In this document: in pieces, positions 34,538 through 43,041 of the stretch | Layout of the letters: each line of letters starts with the position of its first letter | How positions within the stretch are numbered: position 1 is the stretch's first letter | Assembly: GCA_943370285.1 (NCBI GenBank) | Contig: CALRQJ020000004.1 | Location: 186,001-250,000, forward strand | DNA: 64,000 bases | Direction of reading: 5' to 3' | Source of the DNA: CALRQJ02 sp943370285 | Lineage (GTDB): Bacteria; Bacteroidota; Bacteroidia; Chitinophagales; Chitinophagaceae | Made by a program: the position numbers and the translations under genes | The notes under the pieces: generated by a model | The model's input: the letters and a program-made list of their open reading frames with translations, nothing else | Told to the model about the DNA's origin: nothing | The model's database searches: none

Positions 34538-35887
34538 GTGAAAAAATTCATACAGACATTTAAGAATATTTGGACAATAGAAGAACTGCGCAGCAAAATT
34601 ATTGTAACCCTTGCATTGGTATTAACCTATCGTTTAGGGGCACAAATCGTATTACCGGGTCTTGATCCAAACGGTATTGAAGCAGCCGCTAAGAACGCTT
34701 CTCAAAATGGTTTACTTAGTTTATTCGATACTTTCGCAGGTGGTGCCTTTTCTCAGGCTTCCATTTTGGCATTAGGTATCATGCCTTATATCTCTGCTTC
34801 TATCTTCATGCAATTGATGACAATTTTGGTTCCTCAATTACAAAAAGTTCAAAAAGAAGGAGAAAGTGGCCGTAAAAAAATTAATCAATGGACTCGTTAC
34901 CTCACTGTGATTGTAACTGCTTTTCAAGCCGGTGCTTATGTTGCTTATTTGAATGGTCCTGGTTATGGTGAAGCACTAATTGAAGCTTACAAACCTTATT
35001 TCTTCTTATCTACTATTTTAATTCTTACTGCAGGTACACTATTCGTAATGTGGTTGGGAGAAAAAATTCAAGATAAAGGATTGGGCAACGGTACATCAAT
35101 CATCATCATGGTTGGTATCTTGGCTCGTCTTCCACAATCTTTGTTTCAAGAATTTGCTGCTAAACAACAACGTGGTGGTGGTGGATTATTGATCTTCCTC
35201 ATTGAGATTGCTATTTTAGTAGCTATTATTATGGGATTGATTGTGTTGGTACAAGGCGTAAGAAAAATACCTGTAAACTATGCTAAGCAAATTGTTGGTA
35301 ACAGACAGTTTGGTGGTGCAAGACAATTCTTGCCTGTAAAAGTAAACAGTGCAGGCGTAATGCCTATCATTTTTGCTCAGGCAATTATGTTCTTACCAAC
35401 CTTGTTTTCATTCACAAGTTTAGCAGAAAACACTAGCGGTATCACTCGTATTTTTAGCGATCATAGTAATGGTTGGTACATGTTGATTTATTCTGTAATG
35501 GTAATTGCCTTTACGTATTTATATACTGCATTAATTTTCAATCCAAAGCAAATTGCTGAAGACTTGAAACGCAATAATGGCTTTATTCCAGGTGTTAAAC
35601 CTGGTCAGCCTACTGCAGATTATATTGGGTCTGTAATGGATAAAATTACTTTACCCGGAGCTGTGTTTTTAGCATTCGTAGGTATTTTACCCGGCTTTGC
35701 ACAAATGCTTGGCGTTTCACAAGGGTTCTCTTCCTTCTTTGGAGGTACATCTTTGTTGATTATGGTTGGTGTGGTGTTAGATACTTTACAACAAATCGAA
35801 ACACAATTATTAATGCGTCAGTACGACGGATTGATGACCGGTGGCGGAAGAATTCAAGGTAGACAAGTGACTTCTTCAGCTTTATAA
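34538..35887 (+). CDS. secY: Protein translocase subunit SecY (GTG start)
   Basis: 449 residues with ten predicted membrane helices. It is the channel protein of the SecYEG translocon. Motifs include LGAQIVLPGLDPNGI, LGIMPYISASIFMQL (helix 2), KIQDKGLGNGTSIIIMVGI, and the conserved cytosolic loop near DLKRNNGFIPGVKPGQPT. GTG at 34538 is the start that gives the normal N-terminus (VKKFIQTFKNIWTIEELRSK). An intrinsic terminator precedes it, so it may depend on read-through or on an unrecognised promoter. Confidence 0.97.
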   Translation: MKKFIQTFKNIWTIEELRSKIIVTLALVLTYRLGAQIVLPGLDPNGIEAAAKNASQNGLLSLFDTFAGGAFSQASILALGIMPYISASIFMQLMTILVPQLQKVQKEGESGRKKINQWTRYLTVIVTAFQAGAYVAYLNGPGYGEALIEAYKPYFFLSTILILTAGTLFVMWLGEKIQDKGLGNGTSIIIMVGILARLPQSLFQEFAAKQQRGGGGLLIFLIEIAILVAIIMGLIVLVQGVRKIPVNYAKQIVGNRQFGGARQFLPVKVNSAGVMPIIFAQAIMFLPTLFSFTSLAENTSGITRIFSDHSNGWYMLIYSVMVIAFTYLYTALIFNPKQIAEDLKRNNGFIPGVKPGQPTADYIGSVMDKITLPGAVFLAFVGILPGFAQMLGVSQGFSSFFGGTSLLIMVGVVLDTLQQIETQLLMRQYDGLMTGGGRIQGRQVTSSAL

Positions 35888-35910
35888 TTAAACATTTCAT
35901 TGAAATTTAT

Positions 35911-35945
35911 AAACCTGTCGGGCTCTGCCTGACAGGTTTCTTTTT
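35911..35945 (+). terminator. Rho-independent terminator after secY
   Basis: AAACCTGTC (35911-35919) pairs with GACAGGTTT (35931-35939), extended by an inner GGGC/GCCT stem (one G-U) and followed by CTTTTT. The T-run ends 4 bases before the map start codon. Confidence 0.88.
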
Positions 35946-35948
35946 AAC

Positions 35949-36773
35949 ATGAGTAGACCTAAAAACATGATTTTCCATAAAACAGAGGCAGAGATTGCCA
36001 TGATGAAAGAAGCGGCCATGTTGGTAAGTAAAACACTAACTGAAGTGGCTGCCATGTTGAAACCGGGTGTAACCACTTTGGATATCGACAAGTTATGTTT
36101 TGATTTTGTAAAGGATCATAAAGCCATTCCTTCATTTTATGATTACAGAGGTTATCCTTTTCATATTTGTGCCTCTGTGAATGATGTAGTGGTTCATGGT
36201 TTCCCGAATAATGAACCATTGAAAGATGGTGACATTGTTTCCATTGATATGGGGGTAATTTTAAATGGATGGCATGGCGATCATGCTTATACTTTTATCA
36301 TGGGTGAGGTAGCACCAGAAGTATTACAACTCGTTAAAGTAACCAAAGAATCGTTATATAAAGGTATTGAGAAGGCAATCGTTGGTAATAGAGTAGGCGA
36401 TATTGCATTTGCTATTCAAGACCATACCGAGAGAAAATATGGCTATGGTGTAGTGAGAGAGTTGGTGGGTCATGGTTTAGGTAGAAGTTTACACGAAGAT
36501 CCACAAGTGCCCAATTTTGGTAAAAGAGGTACAGGTCCAAAATTGAAAGAAAATATCGTATTGGCTATAGAACCGATGATCAATTTAGGTGTGAAAGAAG
36601 TGTATACTGAAGATGACGGATGGACTGTAAGAACGAGAGATGGTAAGCCTTCTGTGCATTTTGAACATGATGTTTGTATCAAGAAAAATAAGGCTTTAGT
36701 ACTATCAGATTACAGCATCATAGAAGCAGCAGAAAAAGCCAATCCTAATTTAAACACAAGTTACTATTCTTAA
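35949..36773 (+). CDS. map: Type I methionine aminopeptidase
   Basis: 274 residues. It removes the initiator methionine from nascent proteins. The five metal ligands of the pita-bread fold are visible: two Asp in SIDMGVILNGWHGDHAYT, His in VGHGLGRSLHEDP, Glu in AIEPMINLG, and Glu in HFEHDVCI. It follows secY, its usual neighbour in Bacteroidota, but the usual next genes (infA, rpmJ, rpsM and on) are absent. It has its own terminator. Confidence 0.97.
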   Translation: MSRPKNMIFHKTEAEIAMMKEAAMLVSKTLTEVAAMLKPGVTTLDIDKLCFDFVKDHKAIPSFYDYRGYPFHICASVNDVVVHGFPNNEPLKDGDIVSIDMGVILNGWHGDHAYTFIMGEVAPEVLQLVKVTKESLYKGIEKAIVGNRVGDIAFAIQDHTERKYGYGVVRELVGHGLGRSLHEDPQVPNFGKRGTGPKLKENIVLAIEPMINLGVKEVYTEDDGWTVRTRDGKPSVHFEHDVCIKKNKALVLSDYSIIEAAEKANPNLNTSYYS

Positions 36774-36799
36774 CAATCATCGATTACATACTATATTTG

Positions 36800-36825
36800 A
36801 AGCCTTGCATTCTGCAGGGCTTTTT
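36800..36825 (+). terminator. Rho-independent terminator after map
   Basis: A 10-bp stem (36800-36809 with 36813-36822, one G-U) with a 3-nt loop and five Ts (36821-36825). It lies where a longer N-terminus of the next gene would be, which argues for a start after 36825. Confidence 0.85.
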
Positions 36826-36844
36826 CATGGCTGTTATGCTTAAT

Positions 36845-38113
36845 ATGGAAACAAAATCTACTCAAACCCTTGTGGTGATTGGTGGTGGTGCTGCCGGTTT
36901 TTTCTGTGCGGTTAATGCTGCTCGAATGAATCCTTTGTTGAAAGTAATCTTGCTTGAAAAAAGTTCTAAACTATTGTCGAAAGTAAAAGTGAGTGGTGGA
37001 GGCAGGTGTAATGTAACACATGCTTGTTTCGATATTCGAGAGCTGGTAAGCAAATACCCCAGAGGAGGAAACTTTTTAAAAAAAGCATTTCATCATTTTT
37101 TTACTACCGACACAATTGAATGGTTTAGGCAAAGAGGAGTAGCACTTAAAACGGAAGCTGATGGTAGGATGTTTCCAACTACAGATGACTCACAAACTAT
37201 TATTGATTGCTTGATGAAAGAAGCGAATCATTATAAAATTGACATTAGGTTAAATAGCGAAGTATCTTCAATCGTAAGAAACAATAGTTATTGGGAATTG
37301 AAAATTCATGATAAGTTATTAGTCGCAGATATGATTTGTGTGGCGGCTGGTGGCTATCCAAAATCAACCATGTTTAATTGGTTACAGCAAACAGGTCACA
37401 CTATTGAAACGCCAAGACCGTCCTTATTCACCTTTAATATACCTAATAATACGATTACTCAATTGATGGGAGTAGCTGTAGAAAAAGCACAAGTGAAAAT
37501 TGTAGGTACTAAATTGGTGAATGAAGGTCCACTATTGATTACCCATTGGGGATTGAGTGGGCCTGCTATTTTAAAATTATCTGCTTATGGGGCAAGACAA
37601 CTTGCAGAAGCGGATTATCATTTTACAGCATTGGTGAATTGGTCAAACGAGTATACTGAACAATCATTAAGAGACCATTGGCAGCAACTCAGATTACAGT
37701 TGGCAACAACTAAAATGGCAAATAAAAATCCATTTAAGTTGCCTCAACGGCTTTGGGAACATTTGCTAACCATTAGTGGGGTTAATCCTGAAATTCGTTG
37801 GGCTGAATTGACGGCAAAAGCACAAAATCTGCTCATAAAAAATATTACAGCACAAGCATTTGATGTAAAAGGTAAAACTACTTTTAAAGAGGAGTTTGTT
37901 ACAGCCGGTGGAATTGTCTTAGCTGAAATTGATTCACAAACGATGCAAAGTAAAATTGCTCCCGGTTTATTTTTTGCAGGTGAAGTAATAGATGTTGATG
38001 GTATAACCGGTGGATTTAATTTTCAGAATGCATGGACAACCGGTTGGATTGCTGCCAAAGCGATTGCAAAAAACTGGAAGTTTAATGATGAATTCAATGT
38101 TGTAACTGCTTAA
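36845..38113 (+). CDS. FAD-dependent oxidoreductase, HI0933/YhiN family
   Basis: 422 residues from ATG 36845; ATGs at 36827 and 36836 are possible too, but a TTG at 36797 is excluded by the map terminator lying over it. The dinucleotide-binding motif VIGGGAAGFFCAVNAA begins about residue 8. Family signatures are KVSGGGRCNVTHACF, MFPTTDDSQTIIDCL, AAGGYPKSTMFNWL and the C-terminal GEVIDVDGITGGFNFQNAWTTGW. Members are soluble flavoproteins with no agreed physiological reaction. It has no clear operon partner. Confidence 0.9.
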   Translation: METKSTQTLVVIGGGAAGFFCAVNAARMNPLLKVILLEKSSKLLSKVKVSGGGRCNVTHACFDIRELVSKYPRGGNFLKKAFHHFFTTDTIEWFRQRGVALKTEADGRMFPTTDDSQTIIDCLMKEANHYKIDIRLNSEVSSIVRNNSYWELKIHDKLLVADMICVAAGGYPKSTMFNWLQQTGHTIETPRPSLFTFNIPNNTITQLMGVAVEKAQVKIVGTKLVNEGPLLITHWGLSGPAILKLSAYGARQLAEADYHFTALVNWSNEYTEQSLRDHWQQLRLQLATTKMANKNPFKLPQRLWEHLLTISGVNPEIRWAELTAKAQNLLIKNITAQAFDVKGKTTFKEEFVTAGGIVLAEIDSQTMQSKIAPGLFFAGEVIDVDGITGGFNFQNAWTTGWIAAKAIAKNWKFNDEFNVVTA

Positions 38114-38163
38114 CAATTTTATACTTTCTACAACTTTATCTTTCCCCAAAAATGAAGTGATTA

Positions 38164-38179
38164 TTTGTAACTTTACAAA
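38164..38179 (+). promoter_or_regulatory. 16-bp palindrome upstream of the hibernation-factor gene
   Basis: TTTGTAA-CT-TTACAAA is a perfect 7-bp inverted repeat with a 2-base centre, 34 bases before the start codon. It contains TAACTTTA, one base off the -7 consensus. It could be an operator or promoter element for the following gene. Confidence 0.45.
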
Positions 38180-38213
38180 ACATTGATAGATTAAAAAATA
38201 AAATTACATTAAC

Positions 38214-38528
38214 ATGATTGTACAGGTAAACACAGACAAAAATATTACAAGCGGCGAAAGATTGACAACAATTGTTACAGATGAAATTACAAGTAGTTTA
38301 GAACGTTTTAGCGACAATATTACAAGAGTTGAAGTTCATTTAAGTGATGAAAATGCTGGCAAAACCGGAGAGAATGATAAGCGTTGTTTATTAGAAGCTA
38401 GAATCGAAGGATTAAAGCCTGTTGTAGTTACCAATTTTGATAATTCAGTTGAAGCATCACTTTCAGGTGCTATTGATAAAATGATTTCAGCTTTAGATAC
38501 CACTTTTGGTAAATTGAAAAATCACTAA
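38214..38528 (+). CDS. hpf: Ribosome hibernation-promoting factor, HPF/RaiA family
   Basis: 104 residues, the short form of the family. It has the beta-alpha-beta-beta-beta-alpha pattern of Y-family ribosome-binding proteins: MIVQVNTDKNI, then a long helix (TTIVTDEITSSLERFSDNITRVEVHLSDE), CLLEARIEGLKPVVVTNFDNSVEASLSGAIDKMISALDTTFGKLK. Such proteins bind the 30S decoding site in stationary phase and cause dimerisation or silencing of ribosomes. It is a monocistronic unit ended by a strong terminator. A role as a stress protein other than HPF is possible because similarity is moderate. Confidence 0.8.
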   Translation: MIVQVNTDKNITSGERLTTIVTDEITSSLERFSDNITRVEVHLSDENAGKTGENDKRCLLEARIEGLKPVVVTNFDNSVEASLSGAIDKMISALDTTFGKLKNH

Positions 38529-38541
38529 AATCGCCAGTTTC

Positions 38542-38577
38542 AAAAAATCCCTTTTCGACGCCGAAAAGGGATTTTTT
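38542..38577. terminator. Strong bidirectional terminator
   Basis: AAAAAATCCCTTTTCG (38542-38557) pairs with CGAAAAGGGATTTTTT (38562-38577), a 16-bp perfect stem with a tetraloop; T-runs on both strands serve the two convergent genes. Confidence 0.9.
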
Positions 38578-38611
38578 ATTTTATGAGTACTTTAAAATAC
38601 ATTGCAATATA

Positions 38612-39712
38612 TTAAACTGTAATTTGTGCTAGGGTTTTCAAAAAGTCTTCATCTACATCTGCACCAATACCCGGGGTGTCACTTACTTGTAAATGCATGC
38701 CTTTGTGGTAAGTAACACCACCTATTACGGGGTCAATTTTATGTCCCAATAAACATGTATCTAAGTCAAAGAATATGATATTGTTATTGGCCATTGCAAA
38801 ATGCACTTTTGCTGTGAGAGCTACTCTACTTTCTAACATGCCGCCCATCATACAACATATTTGATGCGAAGCAGCGATATTATTTATTTTGATGGCTTCG
38901 TGAATCCCCCCACTTTTTGCAAACTTGATGTTGATATAATGACATGCATTTGATCGTATGATTCTTGCTGCATCGTAATGGGTATAAACAGATTCATCTG
39001 CCATGATTGGGATAGGAGAGATGTGGCAGAGTTCAGGCAAATGGTGATCATTGTATTGTCTCATCGGCTGTTCACAGAATTCAATATCGTATTGTCCTAA
39101 CGCTGTTAAAGCAAATTTTGCTTCTTCAACATTCCAACCTTGGTTGGCATCAATTCTAAGTTTAGTTGCACTACCAATTGCATTTCTAATTTGTTTAATT
39201 CGTTCAATATCATCAACTGGTGCTTTACCCAATTTTACTTTGATGATGTTCACCCCTTTTGCAACAAATTCAACAGCTTGTTCGGCCATTTTTTCGGGAC
39301 TATTAATGCCAATCGTTAAATCACTTTCGATATCTTTTTGATGACCTCCTAAATAGGCATACAAAGGTTGATGGGCAGCTTTTGCAGCAATATCATACAA
39401 TGCAAGGTCAAAGGCACTTTTGGCCGTATAATTACCCGCAGTAAATAAATCAAGTTCTGCTAATCGTTCTTCTATTGCTAGCGGATTTTTGCCTTTCCAA
39501 AGTTGTGCAAAATCTTTAGCCATTTCAAAACAAGTATTTTGCGTTTCGCCAACAATCATTGGAAAGGCAGAACATTCACCAACTCCAACAATGCCTTCAT
39601 TGGTATGAATACGAATAAACATATTTTGAGCAAACTGCATGGTTCCTGTTGCAATGGTGAACGGCACCATAGGGATGCTCAATTTATAAATGTGAATATG
39701 GTTAATAATCAT
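38612..39712 (-). CDS. Dipeptide epimerase (L-Ala-D/L-Glu type), enolase superfamily
   Basis: 366 residues. The muconate-lactonising-enzyme subgroup residues are complete: KxK (Lys158, Lys160, with Lys160 as one base), metal ligands Asp188, Glu214 and Asp239, and the opposite base Lys266 (IKFAKSGG). The DxD motif near residue 316-318 (FFDLD) is typical of dipeptide epimerases, where it binds the substrate's amino group. The likely role is epimerising L-Ala-D-Glu from peptidoglycan recycling, though many family members prefer other dipeptides. It is 63 bases downstream of the photolyase-like gene on the same strand and may be co-transcribed with it. Confidence 0.88.
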   Translation of the reverse strand: MIINHIHIYKLSIPMVPFTIATGTMQFAQNMFIRIHTNEGIVGVGECSAFPMIVGETQNTCFEMAKDFAQLWKGKNPLAIEERLAELDLFTAGNYTAKSAFDLALYDIAAKAAHQPLYAYLGGHQKDIESDLTIGINSPEKMAEQAVEFVAKGVNIIKVKLGKAPVDDIERIKQIRNAIGSATKLRIDANQGWNVEEAKFALTALGQYDIEFCEQPMRQYNDHHLPELCHISPIPIMADESVYTHYDAARIIRSNACHYINIKFAKSGGIHEAIKINNIAASHQICCMMGGMLESRVALTAKVHFAMANNNIIFFDLDTCLLGHKIDPVIGGVTYHKGMHLQVSDTPGIGADVDEDFLKTLAQITV

Positions 39713-39775
39713 GTGACTGGGTTAAGCCATAAAATTACGAAATGCAATGCTTGAATTGATGCCATTCACCATAAA

Positions 39776-40957
39776 CTATTTGCAATACCGTTCTGCTTTT
39801 TTCCAATACGCAAAGAATGAAGGGAAATAATCATTCACTTCCGCAAACATCCAATCTCTTTCTTCAATTGTACATTTGTAATGTGTAGTGGTAGGATGTT
39901 CTTTTGCAAAAGCTTGCGTTTTATTTCCACCCCAAGCTTGTAGCAGTTCATCATATTCTCCTACAAAAATTTTGATTGCATTAATATTCGTAGTTGCTAG
40001 ACTAGTAATAAACTGCATTACTTTTTCACTAATGGGGTACTTTTTGAAATGCGATGGTTCTAACAACAACACTCTATTAGCGTTTTCGGCTTTGTGCCAC
40101 AACGGATCTAGATTATAGCTGTTGTAAATAACTAATGGTAACGTACTATCTAATTCGATGCTTGAAATGTCTGGTAATGGGGTAGTTAAATGTACTGCTG
40201 TTGTAGCTTTTAAAGCTTCAGGTACAGGCATTGTGGCCAATGCTTCATAACTCACATCTAGGTAAGTTTTTTGTTGATTGGTGTAAAAATACTTGTTGAT
40301 GTTTTCTTGATTGGCAACATATTTTTTACTGCTGAAACTTCCGGCTACCCATTGCCAACTTAACGCATTGCTTGCCAAATCACCGTCTAATAAATGATAA
40401 TACAACCATTGCGATGGTAATTGCCAATGACTCTTGGCAATGTTGCAGGTTAGCATTGCGGTGTACATTCTGCAATGGTTATGCATATAACCTGTTTCAT
40501 ATAAAGTACTAATGGCCTTGTCAATTCCTGCTATGTTCGATGATGCATTAAGAATTGCTGTTGGTATTTGATGATGCACAACAGCTTGTTGCTCCTGTTT
40601 TAAATCATTAAATATGTTGGAATGTTGATGTTGCCAAACTCGTTGAAAATATTCTCGCCATGCTAATTCTTGAATTAGTTTTTCGGCTTCGTAGAATTTA
40701 TGATTATTTAAAATGGCAGTTTTAATCATCGGTAAACTAATTACACCTCTTGAAATATAAGGCGATAGATAGGTGACTGCGCCGTTGATAAAATTTCTAC
40801 TTCTACTATACTTTACAGGGTTGATGGAACCAATACGTTGAAGTATACTATCATAATCAACAGGGAATGAGATGTTGGATGTCGTATTCAATGAATGATC
40901 AGCTTCCATTTCAAATAACTGCTGTTGATTGCTTTGATGTGGTTTTAATTTTGACAT
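39776..40957 (-). CDS. Photolyase/cryptochrome-like protein, FAD domain first, Rossmann-like domain last
   Basis: 393 residues. Residues about 30-235 match the photolyase FAD-binding domain: NGAVTYLSPYISRGVIS (58-74), ELAWREYFQRVWQ (97-109), TGYMHNHCRM (155-164), DGDLASNALSWQWVAG (191-206). The antenna-binding alpha/beta domain that normally precedes it is missing at the N-terminus. Instead, residues about 270-390 contain a Rossmann-like sequence (LPLVIYNSYNLDPLWHK, RVLLLEPSHFKKYPIS, IKIFVGEYDELLQAWGG), so the domain order appears swapped. It is translated 28 bases after the flavin-reductase-like gene. DNA repair or light sensing is plausible; activity is not shown by sequence. Confidence 0.82.
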   Translation of the reverse strand: MSKLKPHQSNQQQLFEMEADHSLNTTSNISFPVDYDSILQRIGSINPVKYSRSRNFINGAVTYLSPYISRGVISLPMIKTAILNNHKFYEAEKLIQELAWREYFQRVWQHQHSNIFNDLKQEQQAVVHHQIPTAILNASSNIAGIDKAISTLYETGYMHNHCRMYTAMLTCNIAKSHWQLPSQWLYYHLLDGDLASNALSWQWVAGSFSSKKYVANQENINKYFYTNQQKTYLDVSYEALATMPVPEALKATTAVHLTTPLPDISSIELDSTLPLVIYNSYNLDPLWHKAENANRVLLLEPSHFKKYPISEKVMQFITSLATTNINAIKIFVGEYDELLQAWGGNKTQAFAKEHPTTTHYKCTIEERDWMFAEVNDYFPSFFAYWKKAERYCK

Positions 40958-40985
40958 GTATCGTTAGACTTGAATTAAAGCTTGA

Positions 40986-41483
40986 TTACATACTTACAAT
41001 ATTATTGGCTCTCAGAATTTCTATTGTTAAGGCTGCTCCATCGCTGATGTTTTTGTAAGCAACTACATCGCATAAAAAACAAGTATGGTCACCGCCATTC
41101 ATTTGATTAATGATTTTCATTTCCATCACCGCTAAACAGTTGTTCAATATTTTAAAGCCATTCCATTCGGTCAATAATTGTCGTTTGGTTAGCCTACTTA
41201 TTTTATCTATTTGATGTCCGGATTTTTTACCCAACAAATCCACTAATCTATATTGGTCTTCATGTAGAATTTGCAATACAAAATGTGGGTTGATTTCAAG
41301 GTTAGCAATGGTTTTGGTGTTATGATAAACGGCGCAAATAAAACGCTTGGGTTCCATGCTTACGGCTGTTGCATAAGTAATGATATGCATGTTGCTATTG
41401 CCGTCTATATCATTGCTGCTGATAGAATATACCGGCAAGTTCACTCTGTTCCATGGACGTTTTCTGTTTCTATTTTCAGCCAT
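40986..41483 (-). CDS. Flavin-reductase-like FMN-binding split-barrel protein
   Basis: 165 residues. It resembles flavin reductase (RutF/HpaC-like) domain proteins: PVYSISSNDIDG, NMHIITYATAVSMEPKRFICAVYHNTKTIANLEINPHFVLQIL, and GDHTCFLCDVVAYK. These proteins bind FMN and reduce it or use it with NAD(P)H. It lies between two photolyase-family genes (12 and 28 base spacers), so it may provide reduced flavin to them. That link is inference from context. Confidence 0.8.
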   Translation of the reverse strand: MAENRNRKRPWNRVNLPVYSISSNDIDGNSNMHIITYATAVSMEPKRFICAVYHNTKTIANLEINPHFVLQILHEDQYRLVDLLGKKSGHQIDKISRLTKRQLLTEWNGFKILNNCLAVMEMKIINQMNGGDHTCFLCDVVAYKNISDGAALTIEILRANNIVSM

Positions 41484-41495
41484 TGTAGATTAGTT

Positions 41496-42974
41496 TTATT
41501 TGTCTAGTTGTGTCAGAAATTTTTCGGCATTGTTTAAATGTGTTTGCTGTTTTTCGGCACTCATTTTTTCAAATGTTTTTAACAGCATACCAAGCCTCGG
41601 ATTTTGCTGAAAAAACGTTCTATGCACAACCATAAACCGCCAGAATAATCCATCCCATATAGCTTGCCAACTTCCTTTTTCAAAATCACTCATCTTCAAA
41701 ATATAGTTACTACCACTAATGTATGGTTTAGTGGTCATTAATCCGCCGTCGGCAAATTGTGTCATGCCATACACATTGGGTACCATTACCCAATCATAGG
41801 CATCAATAAACATTTCCATAAACCAGCGATGCACTTCATCAGGGTCAAATTCGCAGAGCAACATAAAATTGCCTAATACCATCAATCTTTCAATGTGATG
41901 GCAATAACCGGTTTGTAATGTTCTTTTAATTACTGTATCAATTGGAACAATACCAGTTTCTCCAGTCCAAAAACTGCTAGGAATTTTTCTTGTAAATCCC
42001 CAATAATTAGTTTTGCGTTGTCTACTGCCTTCTCTTTCATATACAATTCGTATAAATTCCCTCCAACCCATAATTTGGCGGACAAATCCTTCCAATGAGT
42101 TCATGGGTACTTCATATTGAATAGCGGCATCAATGGCTGCATCAATAACTTGTTGTGGCGTAAATAAGCCAATATTCAACATGGGTGAAAGCACACTGTG
42201 ATGTAGAATATTTTCTTTCGCCACCATAGCATCCTCATAAATACCAAAATGTTTAAAGCGATATTGTAAAAATTGTTGTAGCCAATCTGCTGCATCATTA
42301 TGGTTAATTGCACTCAACATTGGCAAGTTGGCATCGCCATAATGTTGTCCAAAATATTTTTTGGTATAAGTTTTTGCTTCTGCAATGAATGAATTTTCCG
42401 CTGGCAATTGAAAAAACGGAGCCGAAGTGTTTTTGGGAAACTTTAACCTGTTATCGGTATCGAAAGTCCATTTTCCACCAACCGGTGAACCATCTTTTTC
42501 TACTAAAAGCTTTCTGTTTTTTCGTTGCCAGATATAGAAGTCTGTTTGAAAATACCTTTTCTTTTTGTTGAAGTATTCATTAGCAGATTCAATATCATCC
42601 AGAAAATTAGGTGTTGGGTAAACTGTTGTAGTAATCCCTCCTTTTTTGCAACTTGTAGCGATTCTTTGTTGCAACCAATTATCTACCACATCAACATAAT
42701 GTATGGTGGTAACACCTTGTTCAGCTAATTGAGTTATTAGCAATCTAATATCGCTTTCTGCAACAATGCTTTCAACATAGTTAACTTGATAACCCGATTG
42801 CTTCAACTGAGTATAATAATGTTGCATACTTGCTCGATGCAATACTATTTTATGTTGATGAAAATGATATTGTTTGAAATACAACCATTCTTCAATCATA
42901 ACAACAGCACGGTTAGCTTGTAAGGCGGGATGATTTTGGTAGAGCTGGTGTGGGAAAATAATACTGATATCCAA
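41496..42974 (-). CDS. Bacterial cryptochrome/(6-4) photolyase (FeS-BCP family) lacking most Fe-S cysteines
   Basis: 492 residues. The N-terminal antenna domain has the family motifs MIEEWLYFKQYHFHQHKIVLHRASMQHYYTQL (26-57) and YFQTDFYIWQRKNRKLLVEKDGSPVGGKWTFD (141-172). The FAD domain contains LSPMLNIGL, IMGWREFIRIVY, TGYCHHIERLMVLGNFMLLCEFDP, DWVMVPNVYGMTQFADGG and YISGSNYILKMSDF. Of the four Fe-S cysteines known in PhrB-type enzymes, only Cys358 remains; the expected CxxC and third Cys after residue 430 are replaced by a segment about 11 residues shorter. It probably repairs (6-4) photoproducts or senses light. It is the first gene of a leftward operon. Confidence 0.9.
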   Translation of the reverse strand: MDISIIFPHQLYQNHPALQANRAVVMIEEWLYFKQYHFHQHKIVLHRASMQHYYTQLKQSGYQVNYVESIVAESDIRLLITQLAEQGVTTIHYVDVVDNWLQQRIATSCKKGGITTTVYPTPNFLDDIESANEYFNKKKRYFQTDFYIWQRKNRKLLVEKDGSPVGGKWTFDTDNRLKFPKNTSAPFFQLPAENSFIAEAKTYTKKYFGQHYGDANLPMLSAINHNDAADWLQQFLQYRFKHFGIYEDAMVAKENILHHSVLSPMLNIGLFTPQQVIDAAIDAAIQYEVPMNSLEGFVRQIMGWREFIRIVYEREGSRQRKTNYWGFTRKIPSSFWTGETGIVPIDTVIKRTLQTGYCHHIERLMVLGNFMLLCEFDPDEVHRWFMEMFIDAYDWVMVPNVYGMTQFADGGLMTTKPYISGSNYILKMSDFEKGSWQAIWDGLFWRFMVVHRTFFQQNPRLGMLLKTFEKMSAEKQQTHLNNAEKFLTQLDK

Positions 42975-43041
42975 AGCTGAATCTTTAGTCTCTCAAAACA
43001 ATTCTTTCTGCATTTTGTTTTGATGGTTACAAATCAACTAT

